This document shows positions 8,194 through 8,376 of a stretch of DNA of 8,376 nucleotides, piece after piece. Made by a program: the position numbers and the translations under genes. Each line of letters begins with the position of its first letter. Position 1 is the first letter of the stretch. A model generated the notes under the pieces. The model did no database searches and had not been told where the DNA came from. It saw nothing but the letters and a program-made list of their open reading frames with translations. The DNA is taken from assembly GCA_036475545.1 (NCBI GenBank), contig JAZGAE010000084.1, positions 1 through 8,376 on the forward strand, in the 5' to 3' direction. The stretch comes from JAZGAE01 sp036475545 (GTDB taxonomy: Bacteria; Pseudomonadota; Alphaproteobacteria; DATDPM01).

Positions 8194-8376
8194 ATGATCG
8201 ACCGCATCAAGGCGCTTTTCCGGGACCGCGGCGGCCGGCCTTCGGCCGCCGGCGCCGGGCACGGCGCCGGCGAGATGCAGCTGGCGGCGGCCGCGCTTCT
8301 GGTCGAGGCGGCGACGATGGACCAGGAGTTCGACGCGGCCGAGCGGGAAACGATCACCCGCCTCGTGTGCGCCCGC
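8194..8376 (+). CDS. TerB-like (tellurite-resistance TerB family) protein, 3' end missing
   Basis: The first 61 residues of a gene that runs off the window. An amphipathic start (MIDRIKALFRDR) is followed by a Gly/Ala-rich linker (about 13-27) and then MQLAAAALLVEAATMDQEFDAAERETI (28-54). That last block, a helix followed by an acidic D-x-E-x-D-x-x-E cluster (D43, E45, D47, E50), resembles the first helices of the TerB fold seen in small alphaproteobacterial 'TerB family' proteins. The start is well supported: GGGAGG at 8185-8190 ends three bases before the ATG. The family name comes from tellurite-resistance operons, but stand-alone members have no proven link to tellurite. Only the beginning is visible, so the family call is moderate. 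It could be a third gene of the helicase-S4 unit, although the 155-base gap argues for separate control. Confidence 0.72.
   Translation, partial: MIDRIKALFRDRGGRPSAAGAGHGAGEMQLAAAALLVEAATMDQEFDAAERETITRLVCAR

Overview
This is a very GC-rich (roughly 70% by eye), tightly packed chromosomal window. It most likely comes from an alphaproteobacterium, perhaps of the Rhodospirillales type. The main reasons are a SUV3-type helicase followed directly by a small S4-domain protein, which is a typical alphaproteobacterial pair, and a ribosome-hibernation domain fused to a cold-shock domain. I see no mobile element, CRISPR array, rRNA or tRNA. Every gene keeps the same base composition and codon style, so nothing suggests recent transfer.

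Layout. (1) Bases 1-762, plus strand: 3' part of an exported DUF1223 thioredoxin-like protein whose start lies off the window. (2) Bases 800-2731, minus strand: complete htpG (bacterial Hsp90), convergent with the first gene. (3) Bases 2732-2997: a 266-base divergent intergenic region with a good candidate RpoH (sigma-32) heat-shock promoter facing htpG, framed by a perfect 8-bp inverted repeat. (4) Bases 2998-3570, plus strand: HPF/RaiA-like ribosome-hibernation domain fused to a cold-shock domain. (5) Bases 3618-4085, minus strand: YbhB/YbcL-type PEBP protein, convergent with the fusion gene. (6) Bases 4288-4974, plus strand: pcm, protein-L-isoaspartate O-methyltransferase. (7) Bases 5088-7616, plus strand: 842-residue SUV3-like RNA helicase, whose stop overlaps the start of (8) a 141-residue Hsp15-like S4 RNA-binding protein (7613-8038). 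(9) Bases 8194-8376, plus strand: 5' part of a TerB-like gene that runs off the window.

How the genes relate. Much of the window concerns macromolecule maintenance under stress: protein folding (HtpG), repair of damaged aspartyl residues (Pcm), ribosome protection or hibernation (HPF-cold-shock fusion), and RNA or ribosome handling (helicase plus S4 protein). Only the helicase and S4 genes are clearly one transcriptional and translational unit. The stress theme is otherwise an inference from the families. I found no clearly undescribed multi-gene system. The most interesting items are the hibernation/cold-shock fusion, the architecture of the htpG promoter region, and the helicase-S4 coupling.
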